A DNA stretch of 64,000 bases from Lingula anatina (Eukaryota > Brachiopoda > Lingulata > Lingulida > Lingulidae): the NCBI RefSeq assembly GCF_001039355.2, contig NW_019775911.1:1-64000 (forward strand). The letters are read 5' to 3'. The notes beneath the pieces are model-generated. The model worked only from the letters and a program-made list of their open reading frames with translations, was not told the origin of the DNA and did not search any database. The stretch's first letter is position 1; each line of letters opens with the position of its first letter. A program made the translations under genes and the position numbers. This document shows, in pieces, positions 48,702-61,300 of this stretch.

Positions 48702-49000
48702 ATGGCGGCGGTAAGTTGTGAATGTGACAACAGACGACGTGTTTATTTCTACGAAATGTTGTCGATTCAGAACTATATGTATATTTCCAATGTGTGTGAA
48801 TATATTTGAATAATTCATTATAAGACCACTCAACTGTTATGAAGTTCCCTTTCTCTGGATTACATGAACGCGGGCACAAGATGAGTGTATCCCGTTCGTC
48901 TGTATATACACAGAAGAGTTCCCTTATGTACTTTCATTTTCAGGGTGCGGTTTTAGTTTCAAAACAAGAACCCCGAGATCCAATAGAAATTATGAAATGA
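48702..49000 (+). CDS. Possible two-exon small ORF (21 aa), divergent from CNTLN
   Basis: ATGGCGGCG at 48702-48710 is followed at once by a strong donor (GTAAGT). A good acceptor (TTTCATTTTCAG) at 48943 leads, in phase, to an open stretch with KQEPRDPIEIMK and a TGA at 48998-49000. The product would be 21 residues starting MAAGAVLVSKQ. The ATG lies in AGGATGGCGGCGG, close to the YY1/TISU initiator. It is about 250 bp from the CNTLN first-exon donor, so the two would share a promoter. I do not recognise the peptide. It may be a non-coding transcript, or the first part of a longer alternatively spliced gene. Confidence 0.35.
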
Positions 49001-52000
49001 TGGATGTTGTTCTTTTATTTTAATGTGTGTGAGTGATATTATTATTATTATTTCGCTTAAAGTTTATCAACAGAATGAATAAATAGAAAAGAAAACTTAA
49101 AACTGAAAGTTGTATGCTTACTATGTATTGTTGAAATGGATTTAAGGTCAATCCAGGGAGACCTCACCACATATCTGTGCCCTTTAAAGAAGATCCCCTT
49201 TTTTAATTCCACAGGCATTGTCTTCAACTGAGCATCATTTATACCATTTCAATCCATCATTTCAATTGATTTTTAAATAAATAAATAAATAAATATAAAT
49301 GAAAGAGAAAGAAAAAACATTAATAAGACATTACGATATTTAGCAATTTTTTTGCTGAGCATCTACAATTGATGTATTTTGCCAATCATTAGACCTTACA
49401 AAATTAAACGTTTTTCTGTCAGACATCTGGGTCTCAAGATTTGATTAATGCAAGTGGTGCTCAGTTTGTCAGTTTGAATAAAGATCTGATAAAACTCACA
49501 ATTTATGGACATTATAATGTTATGGGGCCAAGTATTGACTGAGTACAGATTGAAAATATCTGTTATTTGTACAAAAATATATGACACCTTTGTCTGCATT
49601 TGAATATTGTTTTTGTTAATTTCTGAACATAATGTTAAAATTGTATAAGCAAATATTCACCGTGATAAGTTAAACATAAATAAGTATTGTTTCGATATGT
49701 AAGTAATTATTGTTTTATCCCCCCTTAGCCTATATGTAACATTTTTTTCTGTAAAACATAAATGTCCCCTTATTTAACTAAAAGAAGGTGAAATATATTC
49801 TTTCAAAAATATTTCTGATCTTTATTAATTTTAAAGGAGTTAACTGTCATAAAAGATGTGTTCAGATACAAAATCAGTCGAGTATGTATGCGTGCATATA
49901 TACAGGCCTGTTTGTATATAAATTCATGGTCTGACAGTCACCACTTTCAGTCATTATGTTATGCAAGATTTATATACATATGCATTTTAGATAGTAAATG
50001 ATGATTAATGTGTCAAGTATGTTTTATAGAGTAAGAGATGAGTAGACAGACATCTAAATTTTCTTTGTAGTGATGTGCATATGACATCTATAATACAGAA
50101 AAAAATGAATTTTTTAGTTCAAGAACATTTCTGCATTCCATAATATTACACAGATTGTAAGGGTTTCCAGTAGATAGATATATCAAACACCAATTAGTAC
50201 TACATGTAGAAAAAAACTACTAGTATTATTATTATCATTATTATATATACAGTTTCAATGCTATGGCACCTATATATGGGTGGGGGAGCACACAAGTTTG
50301 CCTATTGACCAAAGCCAGGTAAATCCATCTCAGCTTATTTTGCAGAATGATCCAACATGGCCATTTATTGGCCATGTAAATGCCAAGAGGTGTCTTGAGT
50401 GATTTTATCCTGGGATCTTCTTGGTTCATAATTGTTGTCTTCTAAGATGACCCTTCGTAGCATTTGCACATGTCGTGATCAATAGCATGGGGTTGGTGTA
50501 TTTACGTCAGGGAGACTTCAAAAGGTTAGCACAGCTGCGGCATATTTTCCCCCGATATTGGGAACCAGGCAAAATAATTGCACATAAATAATCCTTTTGG
50601 CTGCTCTTTCACCTAGCCAAAGAAATAATGTCCTGTAGTTAGAATTGTCAGGGGAGACCAGTTATCTGTATTTACTGACACCAGAGGAGTTTAATCACAG
50701 CTGTATCCTTATTAGTAATACCATATGGCTTTTGAATGTTCTCTGAACCCATGGCAGCACAGTCCTTCTATTGATTTAACCAGACCTAATTGTGTATGTG
50801 AAAATCGCATTTGGTCTCCTGTGTCATTAGAAATTCCTCCCCGGACCTACTGTGTTTTATTTCCAGTAGGACAGTCTTGTATTGGTAACCATATAAGTTC
50901 CCGTCCCAGCAGCCAGGAGTGGAAGGAGGAGCAGTGTCTATCATTGGACAGTTGGAACTGATTTGATTGTCTTATTGGCAAACCCAAGTACCTGGAAACC
51001 TCGTGTGTCTGTGATACCATCACAACTTCTGTTTCTGTTTCTCCCTGTAGTGATTGGGTTACAAACTTCTAAATATGTCTATAGATACAGACTTGGCCCA
51101 TCTGTGAGCTGAACACTTATTAAATAACCATAACCAGTTCACAAAATGGGTGTCACAATAATTCACCAGTGAATAAAGGACGGTCATCAAGTGAAAAAAT
51201 ACTTAATCATTTATTTGAAGCAGGTAATTAGTGTATTTTAGATCAGGTACTTGATGAATTTTGCACTTCGGACATGAGCCATGATTTCAAAGAGTTGTCT
51301 CCAGAGGGTCTGGCTATGTTCATGTATGAGAGAATTCCCCGGGGAGGCATTTCAGTTTTGGTCAATAATCAAGCTACATTTTCTGCAACTGTAATTTACA
51401 GCAAACACTGAACATTGCGGGCTTTGGGGAAAATTCAATTTGAAGCCTGTTATAGTCTCCCAAACACAGATGTGACATGGCAGTGTCTGAAATTGATGCA
51501 CTGTTCTGGAAAAATGACATGCATTGTTATAGGTACTGACTTGGTGATCTGTGCTTTTTTTTTCCAAGTTTTCCTAGTCAATCTAACGTGTGGAAAATAG
51601 ACAGGCCTAGATGGAAGTAATACTATTTGTCTTTTTTATCTACTTCTTCAGATTACATTTTCACCTGTTCAGAAAAGTCCCAGTGAGTGACCCATGGTTT
51701 TAGCTTTTTTATTTCCTTTCCTTATTTCACTGGAATGTAGATCAGAGGTATATTTGCAGACTTAATAGGTGAGGGAGTTTTTTTTTCTGAGCGGATGCTG
51801 TCTTTTGCAATAAATTCTTGGGTCAAAAATGACATGTTTTCAATATACATTAGATATTGAGTGGTGAAAGCTCCAAGGATCATTGCTCATACAGTTCACC
51901 TTCTTAAGTAGTGTCTGTTGTATACACATGGCTTTTACGATTAATTGGACTAGAACAAATGGGATTCACAATTTGTCAAATGGTATTAATTACAATAGCA

Positions 52001-53250
52001 AGGCCTTGTAAGTCAGAGACATTTTGATGAATAGGATTTTTGAAATTAATTTAGTGGCTGTTTAGGAGTCGTGTTGCTCTTAATGATAGAATTAATTGAG
52101 TGTTTGATATTCATTATTCTAATAAGATATTCCATGCTGAATTTTGCAAAATGGCTAATTGTCACTGAAATGTGAGGGAAGAAGGGTTGCTAATGTGCTG
52201 CACATGAATTGTCAGATTGATTTGGTAGAATATCAAGTATCGTAGGAACATGTATTTATACAGCGTTGGTTTCATTCTAATGGAAAAATATTTCTATGAT
52301 TACAGTTATGCCTTAGAGATGCCAGGTCTCTTCCATGAAAGGAATGTCAACAGTCTATAAATTTAAGTATATCAAAAGAAACAAGGACAATATCATATAT
52401 TGGAAATAATGTTGTTTTCAATCAGGTTTGCTCCTGTATTAGTTTGTTTTTTTATGAATTCTACATCATTCAAAGTCTAATCACAGAAGACCCAGGTGAT
52501 TTCTTTTTTCATGTTGGTTATAAATGAACAATTTGTTTTGTCTTCTGCCATGTTTTCAGTCTTTTAAAGAAATTATTATTGAAAATCTGTGCCAGGACTG
52601 TAACCAATGCTAAAAGAAAAACGAGAGAGAGAACCATTTTTTTCAGTTATTTAATATATCATCAGAGATACATTAACAGCACTTTGCATCAAATTAATTA
52701 AAAGTATCAACACTTTTTTCAAAAAAATTTGCTTCGGCTATGCAGCTGGGACAAAGATTAATGTCCACTGGCATGTGCTTAGATATTTTTTCTTTCACAT
52801 ATTTGATTTTTAGTCATAAAGGTGAACAAAATAGTCTACATGCTGCATGGTTCTCAAGGTTGCCAGTTTAATATATGTGATTTTTAAGTATGTTATTTTC
52901 TGTTTCATTTAATTGCTTAAAATGCATAATTTTGTTTACAATTACTTGAAGGTAAAAAGACAATTTGTGTGCAGGATAGTTTCCAAATTGATCAGCTATC
53001 ATTCTTTTTTAATTTGATGCTTGAAGCAAACAGTTTTAGAAAAATATATTAAACATAAAAAAATGCGAGAAAAAAGACATGATCTTTAGATTTCAACTAC
53101 TTTAAAAAGACCAGAACCAAAATTATTTTTTCTTTTTACAAATTTGAAAAGTGGCAAATAAAATAAAATCTGTCTCTCTCTTTATCTCTTCAAATCCTTT
53201 AATATTTTTGTGCAGTATTTAGTGAGTATTGTTTCAATAAGACTTTTCTT

Positions 53251-53477
53251 ACACCCCATTTCCATAGATTTTTAGATCGATCTATCCCTGTGGGGAGTCT
53301 CACTAGATTACTGGCAGCTTGGCCGGCTTAAGCGTCTGACCCACCTACTAAAAGCTGTAAGGGGGTAATTAACTATGGTGTCTGCTCGGCTGACTGCAAT
53401 TTAGCCTGAACCCCCAGGGAGTTAGGTCGTTCTAAAACTTAATCTTTAGATCGATCTAAATCTCTGGGAAAGCACCC
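53251..53477. mobile_element. MITE, family C, copy 2
   Basis: Same body and orientation as 39617-39834. The left end ACACCCCATTTCCATAGATT resembles the reverse complement of the right end of copy 1 (ATCTATGGAAATGGGGTGT). The left flank is TT and the right end runs into CACCCTAAG, so a TTA/TAA-type duplication is possible but not proven. Confidence 0.75.
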
Positions 53478-55080
53478 TAAGACTGTCAAACACCATTCCC
53501 ATGGCAATCACTAAATTACCTTCACTATTTTGCACCCCCTCCTCTCTCCCCCCCCCCTTTTTCTTCGCTCCATGCACTGTGACACTCCACCAAATATATA
53601 TTATTCCCTAATGACAAACAATGATTATATGATTGTTTTATTTTTTCTTAAACTATGCCTCTTGGTCTGTGTTTCAGCAGCCTGTCTGCCATAAAGTCAT
53701 CATCAACCCATTGTGCAGTTCTCTACAGCAACCTGACACCCTTGTCTTTAGCACAAAACCTAGGTCAACTTTGATCTGATGTTTTCTAGGGGTTAGGCCC
53801 CAATTTGTCAGTGGTGTCGCAAATGATAATGTCCACATGGTAATGAAAATGCTGCAGCTGTATAAAGGCCTCTTGACAGGTTTATTAGGCTATATACTGA
53901 GAAAAATGAGCCATAATATGAGCAAATTCCATCTGGTGCTGAAAGCTGCTTTATCTTTGAGATTAAAATGACAACAGATAAGTCAGCTGTAATTAATAGT
54001 AAATTTGTCAAAAACTTCATGAATCCTGTAATGGCATGTCTTTTGGATTCTCTTTAGTTCCTGACATGTGCAAATACAATTTCGCTTGTGGAAATCTGTC
54101 ACAAGACATTGCTGTCTTGTTATCACAGAGTGTCTGGGACACAACAGCAGTTCCATAATCTTTCTTTGAGATAACACAAACTTTCATTAAAAGCAAAGGA
54201 CAATGTACAGTCGTTGTTATCTGCTGTCTATGCATGTGGCCTGTGCAAATGCCAGTTTTGTGTGATTTGGCAAGCAATAGTCTGAATTCTAATTGTGACC
54301 GTTATGGCTTAGTAGATTTATTGCCAGCCTTGATTGCCACGCAGGGTGACATATTCCCAGGAAAGATCAGAAATAATTCACCAACCATAAATAATCATTG
54401 TGTCACAGTCAGGAAATTAAAGCAGGACATAGGAACTGTGTTCATCTATATCCACACTGTGGTGTGTCAGCACTTCAAAGGTATTAGCTTGACATCCAAA
54501 AATCCAATTTAATTTTCTTGTCTCAAGTTGCATGCAGCCAGAGCGTCACTGCTCTGCTGGGCTAATGTAAATGACAGGGCAAGGCAATGATTATTTATTG
54601 ACTGAACTCTGGCAGCAGCGGCTCTGCCACACTGAGACTAGGACAGTCACCAACAAGCCGCAGTGCCAGAACAGCAGACAGGCAACAAGCAAGGAACTCC
54701 AGATCATGGTGGGTATATGTACTGCATTCCCAATACAACACACACATGGTTGTCATTGTAAACCAATGTTTGTGAACATACAGAGGTTCTAGATGGGTCA
54801 GAGACAGCATATGATTTGTGTGGAGAGTGGGAAAATAATGGGAGTGGAATACCAGCTTGTGACACTGGCCTTGTTCCTGTGCCAGGAAACTAAGCTCTAC
54901 AGATATGGCCTTGTGGTGTCATGTTCACCATACTTGGTGGATGAAGTGTGACTCAGACTCTTGTGCTGGGTTGTCAAGTAGGGGACAATATGGCATATGC
55001 TCTCCGAATGAATTTCAGAACATTTAGAATAAGATGGAGGTCTTTTTGTTTGCTCATTTTTGTCACATATTTATGTCTTA

Positions 55081-55303
55081 AGCCCCCTTTACACTGGACG
55101 GCGTCCTTTCTGCGTCCAGCAGTACGGCCCCATTTGAGAGTTTAAAAATTATAATATTTTACGTGCCGACAACTGGCCGATCATTGAGCATTCATTCTGA
55201 TACAAAATTAATGCTCGTGCCTCCTTATTAAGACCACAGCGATGCCAAATTTCATGGTCGCAGAAAGGACGCAGAAAGGACGCCGTCCAGTGTAAAGGGG
55301 GTA
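55081..55303. mobile_element. Harbinger-like MITE, copy 2 (223 bp)
   Basis: Inverted relative to 38125-38338. It starts AGCCCCCTTTACACTGGACG and ends CGTCCAGTGTAAAGGGGGTA, with TTA on both sides (55078-55080 and 55304-55306). Internal matches include AGGAGGCACGAGCATT and GGCCAGTTGTC read in the other strand. An extra ten or so bases near the right end (GCAGAAAGGAC repeated) explain the greater length. Confidence 0.88.
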
Positions 55304-56473
55304 TTAACAAGAAACTTCAAAACACTTGTAAAATGTTATGTTTCAAACAATTGGAAAATTTTCCCTGTTAATACTTAACAGTATTTTGATTACGTTGAGG
55401 TATTAGATATGTATGAAATCCATAGCTGTCTGTTTTACTTGACAAGTTGACATATTGCAGACCTTTAGATCTTCAGACATTTTTATGTCTATATTTTTGT
55501 TGCCTTGTAAAGAAATATCAAAAAGAAGTTGAAGATTTGAAGTCACTTGTAGCTATGATCTAAGTCAGCGTAGACAGTACATGTATTTTGCAAAGGTTGA
55601 AAAGAAGACAAAATCTGTAAATGTGAGTGGGCATCTGAGATGAGCATTCCTTTTTTTGTGGGGCTATTGCAGAGAAATAGATGCTAAATGATAATGATTT
55701 TGTAAAAAATGCTCTGAGCTTTTTGTTTTAGTGCTTAATCTTAAAAAAAAAACAATTCATTTAATGACATTTACTGTTGGTATGATGTAAATTTTTTTAC
55801 GTTTCAAATTTGACCTTGAACTAATGTGTACATATGAAGGTCAAAGTGATTTTATCAGGGTTGTCCACTTTGTTACTGGCTATTAATTAAGACCATAAGA
55901 AAAGTTGCTCACAATCATTTCCAAATAGATATTCCTTCAAAATGATTTGTGTTATTTGCCTTGACCCTTGTAATGACCCTAAGTTGGCCTTCGCTTAAAT
56001 TGTTTATTTCCAACATAAGGAGACAAATATTCCTTCCCATCAGTACATGTACTTGAGTATACTACCATTCTCCTTACAATTTTTAGAAAAAAAAAATCAT
56101 CCCAAACATTTTTCTTGTTCCCTTTTAAAGGAATTCAATTTTTGTATCCATTTTTATTTTAATTCATAAATTTGAATTAATTGATCTTGCTTATTATTTC
56201 CTTTAATGTAAATACTGTTGTATGAACTTCTGCTCCATTGAGTTTAAGGTAACTCATATAAAACAAACTCTTCATGCTTTTAAAACTACATGTTGTCATT
56301 TCCCCCAAGACCAGGCATTTGTCTTGCACACATTTTGGCTCATTTATTACATTATAACGACTTAATTTTTAAGCATGCATGATGCTGGCATTTACATTTT
56401 CAGTTTCGCAACGTCAGTCCAAGTGCATGTAGCACATTATGAAATTGCATCACTCGTCTTTCAAAGGAGGCCC

Positions 56474-56637
56474 AGGCCTGTAGCCAGCAATTTCAAAAGG
56501 GGGTTCTTTTTCTATAAACAGTGGACCTTTTACCATAAAATCTTTGTGTACCTAGATCAAAGTGTACCCCGAGTGGACCTTTTCTAGCAAAAAGGGCGGT
56601 TCTTTCGAACCCCCGAACCCCCCCTGGCTACAGGCCT
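56474..56637. mobile_element. MITE, family A, copy 2 (164 bp)
   Basis: Perfect 14-base terminal inverted repeats, AGGCCTGTAGCCAG and CTGGCTACAGGCCT. The body matches 3745-3916. The right end is followed by GAGGCCTGTGAT, so part of the end sequence is repeated outside the element. Confidence 0.8.
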
Positions 56638-59600
56638 GAGGCCTGTGATATTTTGATTTTTACTCAAGAAATACTGACCACAGTGCCCAATATTGAGAAT
56701 TTAGTTTAGTTAACAGATAAACTATTTAATGAATTTATAAAATACACTGTGTTAACAGGCAGTGTCATGTCCTGTTTATACAAATATATTACATACATAT
56801 CTTTTGCACTGCTTCGACAGACAAAGCAACAGAAAATACACAAGGGTCAGAGCAACATCAATATTTGAAACTTTTTTCACTGTCTTCGGGGAGCTGACAT
56901 CCCCATTCTTCATGTGTTGTCCTACTGCCATCCATCCGCTATGGCTAATTATCTAAACTGCTGGTATTAAGTTTTTGAGTGATGCACACACACACTCCAA
57001 TAAGTTCAGCCAGGAAACCTATTGATCACCCTGTTTTATTTATTGGTCTGTGATGGCCCTATAGTTCACAGGGATATGCTGTTTGTGAAGCGTGATTGGG
57101 GACATGTGGAGGTGGGAGGGCAGTGTGAATGGGAACAAGTCACTTCCTCTGGTTCAAAATGAGTTTTTGCTGCTTGAACTAGATGTGGTACTATTTTAAA
57201 CTGCCAATATGTGTTGTGTAGCATGAATGGGAACTTTGCATGGATGGTATTATTTGTCCCTCAGGTATGACATATCCATGTTTAAATATCACCCAGGAAC
57301 CATTTGTAATTCAGTAATGTACTACTGTGATTTCAGTTCCCCATTACAAATTTTATGGTCAACATGTAGTCCAGTCGGATGTTCATGTTCTTGCTGTTTA
57401 ATGTGTCAGAAAGCATAAGACTTAAAAACACACCGTAGGTGGACAGAGACATTTCTGTCTGGGAACATGAGGGTTCTTGAACCATTATTTGTAGAAGCAA
57501 TCTTTTGTTTTATTAGGTTATTTTAGCAAAACGGAAACTGTCGAATAGTATCTTGAGACCTTAACATTGAGGGGTAAAAAACATTTTTTGTAACTTAGAT
57601 ATACACCTGTGAATAAAAAGAAAAAATAATTCCAAAATTTTTGAGATATTTTCAATGTTTTATTCATTCATCTGGAAAATGGAAACCATCTTATAGATTT
57701 ATGCAATTATAGAAAGACAGTTGATATCATAAAGCTGCAAAGTGCAGTTTTGGTGTTATGTTACATGTATCACGGCAAACACTAGATGAGCAGTCTAAAT
57801 GCTAAAACAGAAATTCAGTCCTGTATTTTTCTTCATAAGCATTAATTCAAATCAAATGGTATATTCATTATTAGAAATGTCTAATGTGTGTACTTTTAAA
57901 AGATCGCAGTTTTTATAATTTTTCAATTCCAACAAATATTCACTGTTATTTTGATTCTGTGGAAAGAGAAGGAAGGGGTTTTCATATATAGTAAAAATGT
58001 TTTACACACGTGATTTTATTACTTAAACCAGTACTTTTCTTTAATTTATATAATAAATTGTATGATCAACAGTTTGATAATTGAAAATAACAAAAAGAAA
58101 TTGATAGGCATCTTTGATGCCTTATGTTGGAACAGGTTTAGAGAAAATAATTCACCAAAATTTTTATTTGGTAAGAAATTTTTGGAATTACAAAAAAAGG
58201 CAATGCTATGTGATCCCAGTGTCACATTGAAAAGATTACTTTTGTCTAAGTTAACTCATTTATGACCAGGCACTTAAAGATAATTGGCGATCATTAAAGG
58301 AAATAAATCTATTCCTGAAAACACAATTGATGAATATTGAATTATCATTCTGATTAGTATCTCTTTTTGTTTAGTCACTAGACCTAAATAGAACAGTCTT
58401 AAATACTATTATTAATTGGTGTGTAAGATTGAGCATACAGAGTTTTTATGCACTTCTATTGCAAAAAAAAAAAAAATTAAATTTGCATGTAAGTACCCTA
58501 AATTGAAAATTTTGAAAGAGTTTTTTTTTGAAGTGCTTCTATTTTTAAAGATTTCTAGTGTATGTGCAAAAAGCTTTACAGAAATTTTTTTAAAATTGGT
58601 AGATATATGAAAAATGTTTTTGGTATCTGGGAAATAGACTCAGTGATTGCTTTTTTATTATTACTGTATTGAAAGATAAGTTCTTTATTTGAATTAGAAT
58701 TAATATGTATGCAGTTATCTTGTTTTCTACTCTTAAAATTTCACAAGTAGACATAAGACCTAGTCACTTTCTCTCTAAAATATCATAAAATATGAAATTA
58801 TTTTTAGAAAATATTTGTTCAATTGATGTAAAATGTATACTTTATAAAAATAATTGTAAAAAACTTTAAAGTATATTTATATACATCAAAATGTTTTGTA
58901 ATTAAACCCGATAATTGTTTTCTTCTGAACCAAAGAAAATAAAAAACAAGTATCTCTTTTGAGTTTTATACAATTTTTAAGCCGAATATTTGAGCAAAGT
59001 CAGAAAAAAATTTTTTCACTTGAAATAAACCTAAGATTCATTTGATGTTTACTAATACATTTAACAAAGTACTCAGTTGAAGACAAAATAGAGCAAGAAA
59101 GAGGTCTGTCAGCCATGACTTGCCTTGATACATTCATCCATTTATGTAGATTTTACTGGATATTTCTCATCTTTTATTACAGATATGAGCTGGCATGATA
59201 GAAGCCGTCTCAGCGATCTCGGCAAGCAGTCCTTATTGATTTTTCTCTGCCCATGTCACATAAAGCTAATCGTGCTGTTGACTGTACACAGGGGTCACAT
59301 GTTGGTCAATGGTTCCTAGATGATCAGAAGGGATAAGAACAGTGCAGTTACAGTTTATCAGCTAGGCAGTTTTTAAATCAATTTGTTTATATTTAGGATC
59401 CCAAAGTCTGTTAATAAATATGAATTTTCATTTATAAAGCTTGCAGAGAAACAGGGGTGTTTCTTGGATTAAAAAGGAATAATTTTGGTTTATTTACATT
59501 TCAGGGTGTTATTTAGTTTGTGTTTTTGTAAGGTTCTTAGTCGTTATCAACAGTTTCAGAATAGTTTCACATAATTGTCCTTTACAAGACTGCAACATTT

Positions 59601-61267
59601 GTGTTAGACATATGTTAGCTAATTTGGCCAAGAGAAAGTGACATTTCCTTGAAGAGAATGTTTAAATAGATCAATGTATTTTATCAAGAGATTAGAAGAG
59701 ATAATGAAGAGATTATCAAGGCAATATTGTTGTTTGATGATTAAGCTTCAGCTGTGAGCACCCCTGAATTGCCCTTGTGTTACATAAGCCCTGCTGTCAA
59801 CTACCTCCCACCCTCCATCCTTATCCTGTGACAATTACCAGAAGTACTAAGCATTGGATTGTTAAGATTTAATGTAATCAATACTTAAACGGTACTTAAG
59901 CTGGGGGGGATGTCTGATTGCACTGTAAGAAGGATGCCAGAGGGCCTTCAGGCAGCATCAGATTCAAGGAAGGTATTAATATTGCAAACTTGGACTATTT
60001 ATTTGCCGGCAGTGCTGATAAATGTCATTTGTCCTTGCTTGATTGGACCATTTACAAAAGGCCCATCTAGAACACCCATGAGCTGTGGCTTGGAAAAAGT
60101 TTTACATTGTTGAATAATGCCATTTTGGTTGCTTACATATGCTTCTTATTTCTGTGCCTTTGAAAATTAATGTACGTATTTCATACACTCATACAAATCC
60201 TTAATTTTTAGAGAGATGCTGTGTTTCTATAAGTTTACTTGTGTATGATATGAAAAAACCATCAGACATTTTGTGCTGTATGGGTGGATGGAGCATGAGA
60301 GATATATACATTTTTTACTGGTGTCTGGTGTACTTTTATCGCACATGTTATAAAGTGTTAGAGAAATTAATTTGATGCAGCAGTGTATTTATTTACTGAA
60401 ATAAGTACTCAGATATGCCTCTTTATGATTATTTTGATGTGGGATAAAATGCATTTTTGAAACTTATGCAGATCCCAGTAATAAAGTATTTGTCCTATCA
60501 TAAGATTTTATCAGCTCTACAATGGAACCTTTTTTCCCCCCTTTGGAAAGTTTTTCTTTTGATACCAGGTTTTAATGTTCAGTGTGTAGATATCCCACTA
60601 TGACAGAATTGGATTGCATAATGTTTAGTCTGTAAGAGATATTATTGTGACTGCTACTGTTCAACTGGAAACCTGTCCAGCCTTCAAGTTGTTGCCTTTT
60701 CCAACCATTCAACGCCATTGTCCAGGCAACCAGGAATAGTCTAGTAGGAAACGGCTTTGTTCATGTAGTAGTCTGTTTGTCTGTCCAGTCTAGCAAATCT
60801 TCAGTGGCTATAGGTACTAAAATGCAGCATACATGTGAGAATCATTAACTGGCTACCTGGCCTAACTCTCACATACATAAATAACAGAAGCAGACAAGAC
60901 CCCCTCCTCTTCTCCCTCTACTCCCATCCATTGACAAGGTAAGGGTTGATGAGGCAAGCACCTGGTATGCTCTACATCTATCTTGTCAACTCTTATATTT
61001 ATCCCATCAGCCTATCTTGTTTAAATGTCAGGGCCAGCTCCCGGGTAAGCTATCTCCTGCGCTGCTGGTCTCTGATTGCATCTGTTTGACAGGAGGCTTT
61101 CCATACATGGTGAAACACAGGGCAGTGGTATTAGAGGCCACATGTGTTCTCCCTCTGCCGCCTCCTCTCATCACTGTGTATGTGCTACTGTGTATGACCA
61201 CTGCTGCTGGACTGTCCTGCTATTCCTACCAGGCATTACAGTAGCGGCCACCTCGAGGTGAAACAGC

Positions 61268-61300
61268 ATGGCAGCCACAGAGCGGAACCCTTGGCTTGGT
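61268..61300 (+). CDS. Possible first coding exon of a gene extending to the right (MAATERNPWLG)
   Basis: ATG at 61268 opens eleven codons ending at a near-ideal donor (GGT|GTAAGT). A TGA lies in frame two codons upstream of the ATG, so the ATG is a natural start. The preceding 600 bases are less AT-rich than the surroundings, as expected of a 5' UTR or promoter. No continuing exon was found before the window ends, so the gene cannot be named. A chance match is possible because the exon is short. Confidence 0.35.

Larger units (their letters stand above)
49001..61267. other. About 12 kb without a recognised protein gene
   Basis: I see no conserved protein on either strand. The stretch holds MITE copies at 53251-53477, 55081-55303 and 56474-56637, with AT-rich low-complexity sequence around 57500-59100. 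Less AT-rich islands lie near 50430-50960, 54540-54970, 56880-57480 and 60640-61260. A possible small exon (54571-54714) ends in ATG|GTGGGT. It may be the 5' regulatory region or first introns of a gene continuing to the right. Confidence 0.6.

Noticed and set aside
58062-58610. Two AT-rich plus-strand ORFs resembling a decayed retroelement
   Set aside because: Lys/Leu/Phe-rich reading expected from AT-rich DNA; no reverse transcriptase or endonuclease motif seen.
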